From contig WPIO01000017.1 in the NCBI GenBank assembly GCA_009760855.2, positions 4,554,001 to 4,618,000 of the forward strand: 64,000 nucleotides of DNA, in the 5' to 3' direction. Positions 33,301 through 43,476 of the stretch are shown here, in pieces. The translations under genes and the position numbers were made by a program. Below the pieces are notes generated by a model. It was not told the DNA's origin and searched no databases. It saw nothing but the letters and a program-made list of their open reading frames with translations. The first letter of the stretch is position 1. Each line of letters starts with the position of its first letter. The stretch comes from Cristatella mucedo. Lineage: Eukaryota; Bryozoa; Phylactolaemata; Cristatellidae.

Positions 33301-34292
33301 TGTACGCTGGTCAAAGCACGGTGCAGTGCACGTTACTAACGCTTAGTTACTGACTCTATATCAGCGATTTTTAAAGCGCGCGGATCGACATTTAGTTCTC
33401 TTAGGACGCCTTACAAACCACATGTAATCATTAATAACAATCGTAACTTTTAGGCAGGTCCTATAATCCCTCAGCGTCAGGAAGTAAGTGACGAATGCGG
33501 ATGTCGGTGATACAGACTGCAAGGAAATTTTGCCGAGTCCGATGACACGCAAAGCTGAGAAGGGTCAAAGGATAGGTAAGGCTGGTTGTCATTGCCTTAG
33601 AAATGAAAGCCAAGACAGCGTTTGCCAATGGCATCTGCCGGATCGAGATTACAAATGGCGAAAAGAAGCGCCAAGGACCAAGCCCCGACGAGGCACACTT
33701 GGCTATAATGGCTCCGCGGATGACCGACCGCCATTCCCGCTCACTCTGCGACTTCCTATCGCTGCCCCGCGTCATAGCATCAGCGTCGCTAGTATTCGTC
33801 ACGCGACAGGAAAGGACAAGCGTTGTTACGAGGCACTTCGTTCGCGGCCCGGGATTTAAGCGAATAGTCGCTGCCGCCCTGCAACCTGTCAGCCTCAGAG
33901 CTACTCACCGGGACACGTGCGCGTGGCGAGGAAGCGTCTGCGACTCGCAACGCACACGAGTCGCCCTAACTTCGCGCTGGAGGTGCCGCCGCCTCCAGCG
34001 CGAACCAGTGCGAGCTGCGCTCGCGTCTGCAAGGTCGAGCACCGCCTGCGACAGCTGTGCGCTCGCTTCATAACGAGCAGGAGCAGAAGCCGCTAGCATT
34101 GCTTTCGCAGCCGGAGGCTCGGCGCTTAGCGATTAGCTGGAGCCACGGCGAGCGGCCGGCCGCAGCTCACCTCGGCAGTCGACGTCTGCAGACGACGGTC
34201 ACGCCGTGCGACGTAGCGGCGCATGCGAGCGCGACGAACGCGACGATGGCGGCAACGAAGACTAGGCGTCTCTCCGTCCCGGCGCTAAGCAT
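27206..34292 (-). CDS. Meteorin-like secreted protein, single N-terminal domain (MLP2), 3 exons
   Basis: Exons 34292-34171, 27670-27453 and 27348-27206 join in frame (phases 2 and 1, as in MLP1) to encode 160 residues. Residues 10-26 are hydrophobic (LVFVAAIVAFVALACAA), a signal peptide. The expected mature cysteines are at 35, 55, 87 and 120, with spacing close to MLP1 (20/32/33 versus 24/33/33). CENGSLTWSFPRG (55-67) and SVCLVNL carry the meteorin N-domain signature. Exon 3 ends at PYFIRPLAGSSSD and TGA, so this protein also lacks the C-terminal meteorin half. The weakest point is the 6.5-kb intron 1: exon 1 is tied to the rest by phase, by ATSH before the cysteine (ATTH in MLP1) and by the equal six-codon distance from cysteine to junction. 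Codons are GC-richer than in MLP1. Confidence 0.7.
27453..27670 (-). CDS. MLP2 exon 2 (domain core)
   Basis: The acceptor is cgactttgtag and the donor is c/GTAAGG. Its 72 full codons include CENGSLTWSFPRG and SVCLVNLPSAHLDEL. The acceptor was chosen because it alone nearby gives the phase needed by exon 1; the frame is also open upstream. Confidence 0.72.
28411..28560 (+). mobile_element. SINE family 1
   Basis: GGTTTGGCCCATGGCTTAGG, GTTGACTCGAGCCCTGCGG and AAGTTCTCTTAAGGCACTAT. In MLP2 intron... upstream of nothing coding: it lies between exons 1 and 2 of MLP2. Confidence 0.85.
28813..28952 (+). mobile_element. SINE family 1, best-preserved copy
   Basis: GGTGGTTTGGTCCAGCGGTT (box A region), a C run, GTCGTGGGCTCGAGCCCGGA (box B) and AGTTCTCTTGGGGAGCTATA. 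In MLP2 intron 1. Confidence 0.93.
29075..29355 (+). mobile_element. L2 LINE 3' fragment
   Basis: TTKLDHIKKKLEAHLF-like coding end (TTFKKKLEAHLFMTAYSG), then the 3' UTR and CTCTGAGGGCGCTTTATC with a TTATTATTATT tail. Confidence 0.82.
29712..30470 (-). mobile_element. L2 LINE 3' fragment
   Basis: (AAT)n at 29715-29744, then the 3' UTR, then RTSLDLTTFKKNLKTHLFRT and upstream decayed RT (LKKGSASIAHVMSRL). Confidence 0.85.
30505..30770 (+). mobile_element. Decayed L2 LINE fragment
   Basis: LKLGSPACPF and QISSRVKDVFILLCNIEKDS resemble L2 LKIGSASIS and HISSTVKSAYFQLHNIAKI. It lies head-to-head with the preceding minus copy. Confidence 0.55.
31105..31325 (+). repeat. Interspersed repeat R1, copy 1
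   Basis: TGAATTATGAAATAGTGATG and CGACGGTCCGCCGGTCGGTG also occur, inverted and diverged, at 59438-59640. No coding potential. In MLP2 intron 1. Confidence 0.78.
31915..31981. repeat. 34-bp tandem duplication
   Basis: GCATTGGCCGCTAATGTATG then CCTCACCTGCA, repeated at 31915 and 31949. Confidence 0.92.
32557..32713 (-). mobile_element. SINE family 1
   Basis: AATTCATTTGCATAGCGCCC and GCGAACGCCTTAACTCGTGT; box B is decayed. In MLP2 intron 1. Confidence 0.82.
33085..33345 (+). mobile_element. Weak LINE 3' fragment
   Basis: ATTCAAGCCTCATCTAAAGA (FKPHLKTYRF) and GTCTCTGTGTGCTGTTCGTG resemble the coding end and 3' UTR of L2 elements, strongly decayed. Confidence 0.4.
33370..33420 (+). mobile_element. 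SINE family 1 tail fragment
   Basis: TTTAGTTCTCTTAGGACGCC with decayed flanks. In MLP2 intron 1. Confidence 0.45.
33971..34004. repeat. Perfect 13-bp inverted repeat in MLP2 intron 1
   Basis: Arms TTCGCGCTGGAGG (33971-33983) and CCTCCAGCGCGAA (33992-34004) surround an 8-base loop, giving a very stable potential hairpin. It starts about 165 bases downstream of the exon 1 donor. Confidence 0.85.
34171..34292 (-). CDS. MLP2 exon 1 (signal peptide and first cysteine)
   Basis: Forty codons, MLSAGTERRLVFVAAIVAFV and onward to VVCRRRLP, end at ag/GTGAGC in phase 2. It sits in a strongly CpG-rich island (about 33.8-34.7 kb). Confidence 0.62.
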
Positions 34293-34429
34293 GGCTCGCT
34301 GCTCTCGAGTCGACTGCGACGCAAGCCCGCTGGCGGCGGCGGCGCGCTGCAAACTCTCGTCGGAGTCCCGTCGGCGGCGTCCTTGGACGCACGTCCTCTG
34401 AAGCCACAGTGACGCACGCCTTGCGGGGC

Positions 34430-34670
34430 AGGGCATCCCGGAGGTGGGCGGGGGTCGAGTGGTGAGGGGGCTGAATTGTATCTATCAACTCCTTCAATCC
34501 CCGCTAGCCGGGACGCCGGTCGACGAATTGCAGGCGAAGACCTGCGACGATCGTCCCGAGCCCGTTCGCTCGGAACACGCACGTAGTGAAAGAATAGCGG
34601 TTTGCGGAAGCGTCGAGAAAGAACTGCGACGACGCGCCTGCGCAAGCCATGCGCAGGCGCGTCCCGCGCG
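34430..34670 (-). promoter_or_regulatory. CpG-rich upstream region of MLP2 with NRF1-type palindrome
   Basis: A GC box (GGGCGGGG) lies at about 34447. A perfect inverted repeat has arms GACGCGCCTGCGCA (34631-34644) and TGCGCAGGCGCGTC (34650-34663) with a 5-base spacer; each arm contains a TGCGCA core like NRF1 half sites. It is about 340-370 bases upstream of the MLP2 start. No TATA box is evident. Confidence 0.4.
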
Positions 34671-34725
34671 CCTCGGCGGCGCATCGTGAAGCTAAAATTG
34701 TCTAGACGCATCGTAAGTCTACAGA

Positions 34726-34857
34726 AATTGAATTCCTTGGCGTAGCGCCTTAGGAGAGCTCAATTTATTTCCAGGCATTTTACACGCGCCCACCGCAGGC
34801 CTCGAGCCCACGAGCCCGGTCGTTAAAGGCGAGCACCTCAGCCCTGGGAAAAACCAT
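34726..34857 (-). mobile_element. SINE family 1
   Basis: GGCGTAGCGCCTTAGGAGAG, CCTCGAGCCCACGAGCCCGG and GCGAGCACCTCAGCCC. Just upstream of the MLP2 promoter region. Confidence 0.85.
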
Positions 34858-35594
34858 CAAACGGCAGCATTTACGAAGCGAGGGCCGAGTGCTCGCGCGC
34901 TAGGAGACTACCGCTCGGCTTTCGCGGTTCAGTTTGACTTGCGAATCAGTAAGCAATTCTTACCGGCATGAGCACAGCTAGCAGGTATGAGCTAGGCTGA
35001 ACTTGCCAGCGCTACCTGTACACGAATAGCACGTGGCTCATAAGCAGCGATCGCGTCGAGTCACTCGCACTCTGGAATGGATTCGGTGCATGATTCTCGC
35101 CTTTCCTCGTGAAGCTCACTGGTTTACAAAAGACAGGTTCTTAACACTCTCGATAATATCAGCGAACGGAATCTCGCATTAGAATGGAAAATTGGGTCGG
35201 AGAAGATTCGAAGACTGCAAGCCCATCACTGCCGCTAGAAAAACGTCGAGATGCGACTATGCAGCCAGATTATGATAGCCCACAGAATAACTAGCGATTC
35301 CTAAATTATAGCCTGCGGGAACAGATAGGTCATCGACCTCTATAATAAGCTGGGTTTTCTAGTTAGTAAATCCATTAGTTAGTCCATAAGTCACTGTCAC
35401 TAATGTACGGTTAACATTAAGTCTTGTGAGATGTATGGATAGTCGTACAATCAAGGTAAAGCAACGCTAAGCGTCCGAAAAAACGCAGAGATCCTTTACT
35501 AAATTGCATATGTAGCTGCAACATACACCCTTGATGTTAAAATAGAGCGTTAAAATGCAAGAAATTTAAACACTTTTTTAATTTAAGCGGTTTT

Positions 35595-35924
35595 TCAAAG
35601 AATGTCAATGCCATTCCAGCAGCATTCGCTCTCTGCGATACGACCGAAGTGACGACAGGCACTTCCGGATCTGCCCAGCCTCCGGCTCTGCCCAGCTCCC
35701 GGCTCTGACCAGCTTCCGGCTCTGACCAGCTTCCGGCTCTGACCAGCTTCAGTTTGGCGTAGTTGAGTTGGTGTACTGGAAAGCACCAGCTGCGTCATCC
35801 GAATAAGAAATTGCAGTTTCTCGTCCTTGGAAGTCCCGCCCGTGTTCTGCAACCAATTAAGAATGCCAGAAATCTTATCTAAGGCGGCGGGAGGTTTTCT
35901 AAACCGCACGTAAATGGCCGCCAC
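35595..35924 (-). CDS. Unidentified open reading frame with 17-bp repeats at its 3' end
   Basis: The frame reads AAIYVRFRKPPAALDKISGI, LNWLQNTGGTSKDEKLQFLI and RMTQLVLSSTPTQLRQTE, with helical, protein-like composition, then falls into a repeat-derived tail. Upstream in the same frame are EAEKEV and, beyond one stop, MEGLLLKGDDRQNLAATCCE. It may be an exon, a decayed retrocopy or chance. No family was recognised. Confidence 0.22.
   Translation of the reverse strand: MAAIYVRFRKPPAALDKISGILNWLQNTGGTSKDEKLQFLIRMTQLVLSSTPTQLRQTEAGQSRKLVRAGSWSEPGAGQSRRLGRSGSACRHFGRIAESECCWNGIDIL
35664..35752. repeat. 17-bp minisatellite, about five units
   Basis: Unit CCGGCTCTGACCAGCTT, with the first units carrying CTGCCCAGC. 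It creates the RKLVRAGSWSEPGAG-like tail of the overlapping reading frame. Confidence 0.9.
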
Positions 35925-37189
35925 TTCCTTTTCAGCCTCGGCTCCGACTCGAGCTTGGTCACTCTTTGTACTGGAACCTCAGTATAAGGATTTATTCACT
36001 TCGCAACACGTGGCAGCTAAATTTTGCCGATCGTCGCCTTTGAGTAAGAGCCCTTCCATAACCTCCCTGCCCGCCCTGCACGTGTGGCATCCGCCATTGC
36101 CGTAATACCTGGAGCAGACTAACGCCCGAGAAGCAGAAACAGCACGCAATATTAAGTAATCCCTGCAGTCGCACGGACAAAAAATCGATCAATGTACAAA
36201 GCACACCTTAGTTACGGACAAGAGATACATATTTCTTTTCCGTGAGGGGCTGCTTACTTGCTGTCAGCAGCGGCCTTGCATTGCCATTAGTTGCCGATCG
36301 TATCGAAGGATCTAAGAAGCGTCGCACATTTTGTAATATTGTAAGCAAGTCTAGTTGGAATTTCAAGTTCTTAATGTAAAATCAATCAGAATTGTGACTT
36401 CAAGTTCAAATCAAACGTCCTTGCTGGCAGAGAGTGGAGAGGTATCTACGAACGAGATGGAGTTCTAGTCGCTCCGTACGTCGCTCCGTACGCTATCGAC
36501 GCTCTAAGGCTCGCTTGCTTGACTTGTAAGCAAATGCTGCTAAAAAAGCACCAGGAGCCGCTATCTACAGCTACTAGTCACTATCTACCAACCTTCAATA
36601 CGGAACTTCGTCAACAATCCGTTGAAGCGATCAGATGAAGCTTAAATGCACGACAAGCTGAAATATCGCAACTTTGACTGATGCCAAGAAAAGTGGGAAT
36701 ACTGAAGAGGCGCTTCAATGCGGTACTGATGAGGGCTTCTGGTGCTAATGTGGCCGTCGCCAAGCACATTGAGGAAATTGTGCACGACCGTGATGGCTGT
36801 GGCTATGTTGCTTCGACCATCGAAGGTGCCAAGCATTGACTAACATAGCCGACCCACCCCAGAAGGCTGATGTCTGTTTGCCCCATAACGGAAGTCTCTG
36901 CCTCGCTCAAGTTGTCAGAATGCTGACGTCTGTCTGGAGAGCTCACTTTAAAAGGCTGATCAGTCGAGGGCCAAGCTAGCGAAACGTATGCCCGCTTGGC
37001 GGAGGCGCACTAGGTCGCTTGTGTATGAAGTAAACTATCGTTTATATCTCACCATAATGTCCCCGTGGTCGATGCAATTTGCGGACGATAATGCGATCAT
37101 TCCAGCTGAGAGCTTTTTAATCCCGTTATGGACCTCGAAGAGAGCACGTCTCCTGCGACTGACGCCACTGCTTTCACAGCCATTGCCGA

Positions 37190-37815
37190 CGCACAATCCG
37201 AAACGCCGATTTTTCCATCAATGATTACCTTAACCGTTTCCTAGTCAGCCTCATACCTAGCGATCCTTACGGTGATCGAGAAGCTCGCTGGTCAAGCTTC
37301 TCTGTCAGCACGATAAACCAGGTCAAAGAGTCCAACATTGAGGCGACAGCCTCCCTAGAGTCTTCAAACTGTGTTTCTTGCCCTACATTTATGTCCGCCT
37401 TTCAAGCCTGTCCCCGCTGAGCTCATCTCAAAGTTCCTCTTCCAGGCTAAAGCTCTAATTAGGCCTCTAGACCTAATATTTTTGGTTCTCCACCGGAGAC
37501 CTACTATTTACCACTACCCTGCACTCACAATGACTCTGTCCTTAACCTCAGATCTTGTTCCAGCATTTTTTAAAGAGGCTTTGTCAGGACAATTATTAAA
37601 AAATTGACACTAGACAAGAAGTACTCAAGCTGCTTTTGGCCAGTCACGGCTAGCACAACTCGTGTGGCCTCTTCATGCAGTCTGGATGTTCTGTTACAAA
37701 AATGACTTTTCATTCGATGACCACATCCGCTCCATAGTGCAGTCTGCATGCTTTGGCTTTACGTACCATCATTTCAAAATTTGGACTCGCTTGGATAATG
37801 ATATTGGGGCCAACG
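37190..37815 (+). mobile_element. Decayed L2 LINE fragment
   Basis: In shifting frames: NRFLVSLIPSDPYGDREARW (compare NRSQISSLPDDPCDDLAHRF), and FDDHIRSIVQSACFGF-like sequence at about 37715-37780. Confidence 0.6.
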
Positions 37816-38157
37816 GGATGAATCAGCTCCTGAATTAAATTCCGTTGCCACGGACGCAGCTCTCACAATAGTGCTAGTCCTTGCAGTAGCGTGGCAAATA
37901 CGGGTGGAGCGGCCGCCTCTAAGCATGGGTAGCGAATCTCATATGCTTTCTCGGTGCATCAACGAATCCTGACGGAAGTAGAACAACGCAGCAAAATAGA
38001 TCGTTAAAAAGATCTTTAAAATAAAAAGTCCGTGTCGTTAACTCAGAGCAGGTTACTTGACAGCAAATGAGGCCTATGTGTGCCAAGCACCAGTTAAAGC
38101 GTATAGCTCACTAGTTTCAAGCCTAGTTCACGAATAATCATCTTTTGAGTTAATATC

Positions 38158-38262
38158 ATATATATATATGATATAACATATGTATATATATATATATATG
38201 TATACACATATATATATATATATATATGTATACACATATATATGTATATATATATATAAATA
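38158..38262. repeat. (TA)n microsatellite with ATGTATACAC interruptions
   Basis: TA runs interrupted twice by TATGTATACACATA. Confidence 0.95.
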
Positions 38263-38909
38263 TGGCGTATACAGTTCTTATCAATTATACAACTAGGTAT
38301 AAATTGTGTCATCACGAACAACGAGGCTTGCCTAAGTCGGCAAAACGTAAGGGCGAGTAGTTGGAATGCAGAAGGCATGACGTCAACGAGCAGTCGTCTC
38401 CACCGACATCCAGTATGGGCATGACACACAGAGAGAATTTTCACCACACTAGATGTTGCAGAAAACCGTTCCCCCATCGGGTACGTGGAGTTTGTAGCTG
38501 TTACGTGATCGGTAGTACACCGACGCCATCAGCACCACGATCGTCGATTAGTAAAGCAGCTTGCACAGCATCCGAGTAGAAGAGTCCGTCATCTCAAAAT
38601 TGGTTGTGGTAGCAGTCTCAAAGCAAACTGTCATCAGTCACAAGCTCCACAGCGGCTTTAATCGTCACAGGAAGATTGTACCCCAATATTGTTACTCACA
38701 CGTTCACGCAAGGCTAGGGTATCAGACGCGGTCACATGACCAGCAGCCAGTTCCATGCTCTAGGTTAAAATCATATACTCTGCCTTCCCAAACCATTTTT
38801 TTTATTGATTTTCCAATATCAGCTGTGCTTCGGTGGTTAGTTTATCACCCTTATTTTATAGATACAAATATGACAGGTTAACAGTCGAAAATGCGTTACT
38901 ACCGCCATC

Positions 38910-39083
38910 GGTGAGCCGCGATGACACACACTAGGTAAGGTGGTTGCTTTTTACGACCTCGGGACCGAGGTCGTGAGTTCAAATCCTGCAGTAGGCGATC
39001 CTTAATTGCCGTTGCAAGCGGTGATGATAGCCGTAAAGGCTCTTCTGTTGCTATACAAAAGGAGGCTGCTGAATCAGCTAGTA
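38910..39083 (+). mobile_element. SINE family 2
   Basis: GGTGAGCCGCGATGACACAC, GTCGTGAGTTCAAATCCTGC (box B), GATAGCCGTAAAGGCTCTTC and a tail GAGGCTGCTGAATCAGCTAG. Confidence 0.85.
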
Positions 39084-39144
39084 TCATTAGGCCGCTGAAG
39101 TGCTAGCCTGGAAGTGATCATACCATTACTCTCAGCAGATGGTT

Positions 39145-39212
39145 AGCCGTGCTGCATTTGTGAAGCGTCTGGATAGAGATCAAGTCCCCTTAGGGGGGTA
39201 AGAAAATGAGTT
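39145..39212 (+). mobile_element. SINE family 1 tail fragment
   Basis: GTGAAGCGTCTGGATAGAGA then TCAAGTCCCCTTAGGGG. Confidence 0.6.
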
Positions 39213-39214
39213 AC

Positions 39215-40820
39215 ATTTTTAGCTATTAATAACTTTTACGGTCAATGTATGCCTTAATGCAATCAGCACAGCCACGTCTCTGATTCAGCGCTCACCAATA
39301 GTGGCAACTCGGGAGACTATCTCGAGACAACTGCAAATGTCCCTAGAAATTATCTATAACATTCGACATCAAATATTACGAGTCGGTTGAATCAGCACCT
39401 GAAGTAAAGTCCTTCGGCCAAAAACGAAGTACACGTAATGGGTACTAGTCTTTGCAGACGCGAGAGAAATACCCTTGGAGCTCACGCCTCGAAGCATGAC
39501 CAGCGAGTGGCAGATTATCCTTCGACGCACGTACGTTTTTAATATAGTCTAAACACAGATTACGACACAGCCGTTTTCAAATACTTATAATAAGAAGAAA
39601 TTTTAATGATCTCAAGCCTGTTCAAAATCTAATCACTTTGGCTTGCACGCGTTTCACTACCACAGCCCAGCTGGTCCATTTGGTCGTGATATCGCTCCCA
39701 TAATTGTGGAAATCGCTTCTTTTAGGTCTTTCTGCCACCGCAATTAGACAAGCACAGCTGGTACCAAACTCTGCAGCTAGGCTTTCGCTGTCGTGGACTC
39801 GGCAGTTGCCACATTACACCACTTCTCACTGAGTTGCACTGACTCTCGATGAAGCAGCGGCATCTCATATCGTATATAATCTCCCACATAGGGAAATGGC
39901 TGGTGGCATAGATCGGCTCTTGTACGCATAGCCCGAACAATGCAGCGAACAATTAAGCGCGTGTTTAATCAGAAAAGGCTCGCATTCTTTAATCGAAGTG
40001 TTACAATTGACTTCAGAGCTCATTTGAATAAGGCCGTTTGGTATCAGGTGTGCACAGAATTCTGCACTATGCTGTCTTACAAGAACCTCGAATCTCTACA
40101 AGGTTTTCAACCATGACTGCGTCTTTGACGCCATTTTTACGCATTAATGCCGTTTACGTTAAGGTCAATAGCTATCGAAACTTAGCCAGCTATGCCGTTA
40201 TGCACATGTACCTTGTATATCACATATGCCTATATAACTGTCTGCATGTATGTGCACTGAGATTATGTACCATATATATCGTATTTCTAGCGAAACAAAT
40301 GAAACGAGACGGAGTTCTAATTGTTAGTAGCTAATGCACCGATCTTTTTAACTTTGAACTTATAAGCGCATCTGCATTAGCTTACTGTCCTGACGAATAT
40401 CTGTTCGTAACTTTTTGATAAAGAATTGTGAAAACCCCAAGGTCACGCCTGTATAGGTCCATGACTTCTGAGGTTGCCGCGAAGAGTCAGAAGTTGTACA
40501 AATTTAGATGACGCTCGAACCCATAGCCACAGGGAGCTTTATTTAAGAAATTCCATTAAAACCCATTCAGTGGCTTCAATTAGTAACTGCAGTATTGGAT
40601 GATCCCAACTTAATGTTTGACCGCATGTATAGGAAATTGTAAATCACACTTGTCACTTTTTAATCGAGCATCCCAAAAACACCAAAGGAGCGTCGCGTTG
40701 AATCAGCCACTCGGTTGCAGAGCCATTTTTACACAAGATTCATTCAGCAAGTACGTATCGCACAGGGTCGGATGAGCAAAATGGCTGTTACGTCTGAGAG
40801 TTCTTTATATTACGGACTCA
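39215..40820. other. Gene-poor stretch
   Basis: Only an L2 scrap at 39720-39870. The 98-codon frame at 40038-40334 shows no recognised motif. Confidence 0.45.
39720..39870 (+). mobile_element. L2 LINE coding fragment
   Basis: CAATTAGACAAGCACAGCTG then CAAACTCTGCAGCTAGGCTT matches the AIRRLQLVQNSAARLV block; TTGCCACATTACACCACTTC matches SCHITPLL. Confidence 0.65.
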
Positions 40821-40821
40821 G

Positions 40822-40963
40822 CCTTTATTGCACCCTAAGAGAACTTCATCTCAATTCAGGCGCTTCACGTATGCCACGAGGCTCGAGCCCACGACCTCGG
40901 TCGTCAAATACATTTACCTTGACCTTGGTCGGGGCGAACGCCTTAACCAGTGGGCCAAACCAG
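40822..40963 (-). mobile_element. SINE family 1
   Basis: CACCCTAAGAGAACTTCATC, GGCTCGAGCCCACGACCTCG and CCAGTGGGCCAAACCAG. Confidence 0.9.
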
Positions 40964-41799
40964 GCGGCGCAGTCGTTGTCGAACAGCAGTTACGTCACAC
41001 AACCGTACACACTTGAGAAGTACGTAAGTAAGAAGAAAGTAAGAAGAAGTAAGTTTAAAAGTTAACTGAGGAAGCGAGTAGCATTGCAGTAGCCGCGATG
41101 GTTACCATCGAGACGTGGCTAGAAAAAGGATGCCGGAAGCGGTAGCGTGGGAGCAGACAACGTCGCTGCTCAAGAGTTATAGAAATGACTGTCCCAGCAA
41201 CGAACTCGAGCAGAAGATCGCGCGTGCCGCCAGTAGTCTGAAATGAATGAAAGCAGTAACTAGTGTATCGCAGTGACTAAAATGGGCGAGGCGAAGAGAC
41301 CCAGCTGCGCGGCTGCAGTTATGAGAGTTACGAGCTACGGCTGCAGTTATTAGTTAGAGCGCAGAGAATGAGCGCTCACATTGTCGCTACTACTATCTAG
41401 CAGCGCGAGCATCCATCTGCCCCGGGGCCAGGCCGCGGGGCAGCGTCCAACGAGAGAGCGTCAAGCTGAAATCGTATCTCAGGATTCGCGTCGTAGCGCC
41501 CCTCCACAGAGACGCCAGCTACGGGTCTGCTCGGGACTCCAGGCTTTGCGGTACGAGTTGATCAGCACTAATCGCGAAGGAATTGCCAGCTGTCCGCCCG
41601 TACGCCAGTGAGTTCAAAGGAAAGGAAATTTTTCATGACCTCGCTCCCGGATGGCGAACCTTTTAATGAGTCTATACGGGTCCGCTAATAGCAGCTGCGA
41701 TTACACAAACACTAAAAACGCCGGTGACTGCGGGTAAGGAGGAAAAGGCGGCGCCGGCGACGATGGTGGCTTCGCAGAAGTTGCTTCACTGCAAGTGTA

Positions 41800-42474
41800 G
41801 ATTTTCTCGCCTGCTAGCCTCAAGGCTCTCACAGCTGGTGCAGAACTCGGCAGCAAAGAGGGCTTGTCGTCTGCCGTTAACGTCGCCACCAATTTGTATC
41901 GCTTCCTCTCGCCCGACACTAGGTTACTACTTCGGCAGCGCATCGACTTCAAGGTCCTGCCGCCGGCTACTTCCAAGTCCCATATTCTCTTGCTCCGGCT
42001 ACCTGTCTGAAAGAAACACTTTCTCCTCGAGCTTCGCGTCATGATCCTCTGACTCGGTGCGTCTAGTTACGAATTTAGCCAACCTCAAATCCTTTGGTGA
42101 CCGTGCTGTCTATTCCTACGCTCCCAAAGCTGAGAGCTCACTGGCGGCTGAAGTCGCGAATTCCCGTGACTCGACGAAATTCTACGGGGAAGCAATGAGA
42201 TACACACGTTCCTCGTCACACTCGCTCGGTTCGTGCGACGTGCTCTTTATGTGCTTCTGCGTACGGAAATTGCGTATGCATGCTATCACTAATCCACCGA
42301 CGTGCTTCCTTTCTAGCGCGTGTTAAGTGTTTCGCGCGGGATTTTAAGTTAACTTCCTGTTGGAGCACAAGCAAATGTACAATAATTAGTAATATATTGC
42401 ACCTGTTACCGCCGCTCATTTGCTATTGCTTTCTATGCAGCATCTGTTCAGTTCTCTATGGGTGCTATACAAAT

Positions 42475-42508
<34 letters not shown>

Positions 42509-42510
42509 CT
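41800..42510 (+). mobile_element. Decayed L2 LINE with ATT tail
   Basis: LSQLVQNSAAKRACRLPL, NLKSFGDRAVYSYAPKAESS, 3' UTR, GTTCTCTATGGGTGCTATAC and (TTA)n at 42477-42508. GC content is raised compared with other copies. Confidence 0.75.
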
Positions 42511-42549
42511 CTTCCGGTAGGCTAAGTTCAAGCTAGGAGGAGCAATCTT

Positions 42550-43476
42550 CTAAGCACGCTTATGGGTTCTACTGGGCTGCTTATTCAGGAGGCACTCTTG
42601 GCGCTGCTGTACAAAGAGTGCGGCCGTGCCGACGGCTGCTAGAAGCAGCTTGCTATCGGGGCCGGAGCGAACCGGCCGTGCAAGAACGGCTGTCGCCTCA
42701 GAAGAACGCGAAAAATTGACGCGGAGGTGGTCTCGTCGTGGTCGGCCGCCACTGATCAGCCGAAGCGGGCGGCAGCGGTCGAGTCGCCAGTGTGGTCTCG
42801 TAGGTCTGAATGTCGCTATCCCCCCACCCCCTCGCTCGATACTCAACTGCATCCACTGACTAGCGACGTCGCAATGCGCAAGCCCGCATTCGACGGAGGG
42901 CGATGATTTTTACCAGAGCAGCGCTCAGAACGACACAGAGGAGCAGCAACTAGCGGCGAGCGCGCTACGGATACCGATCGCCAGCCTTAGTGCTTTGAGC
43001 CGAGGACACGTGACGTTAGCGACGCATGCAGAGGGGGCTGGCTGCGAGAGCCCAGACAGGTTCGTACTGAGACCGGGGTTACGAAAGCAGAACTCAATCC
43101 CTCGTCTCGCTCGGCAACTGCGCCAGTCGCGGCCGATGATAAGCAGGCGCGCTTCACAAAAAGCACCTAAAACAACTCCTTGCGCCGCCGCACGACATTT
43201 TTAAGCGCCGCCCGGCTCGTTTCTGGCTCCCCCCTCGCTAGGTATTCTGAGAGGCGTAGCTTGAGGACTGACGCATCCGAGCGTTTTCCCAAACGAGCGA
43301 GGCATTGCGCCAATCCTAGGGGCAGAATAAGTGAGAGGGAGACATAAAAAGCCCGCCGGCAAGACAGAACGCCGCAGGCGAAGTTGGCTCGGGATCATTA
43401 AGGTTAAGGGCTCGAACACGCCCACAAGCAGCCTCTAGGGTCAAGGACAAAAAGCGCTTTGTAGCACGCGGCCGCT
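42550..43476 (+). promoter_or_regulatory. GC/CpG-rich upstream region of APEH
   Basis: This gene-free stretch is rich in CpG and ends at the APEH start. A TATA-like CATAAAAAG lies at 43343-43351, about 125 bases before the ATG. TGCGCAAG occurs near 42874. No credible gene is seen on the opposite strand, so a bidirectional promoter is not supported. Confidence 0.4.

Larger units (their letters stand above)
34860..37185. other. Gene-poor stretch
   Basis: Apart from the unidentified frame at 35.6-35.9 kb and its 17-bp repeats I see no gene or known repeat. Confidence 0.45.

Noticed and set aside
33603-34711. Several long frames on both strands in the GC-rich island
   Set aside because: GC-rich DNA has few stops. 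Only the minus-strand 40-codon exon (MLP2 exon 1) has support from phase and paralogy.
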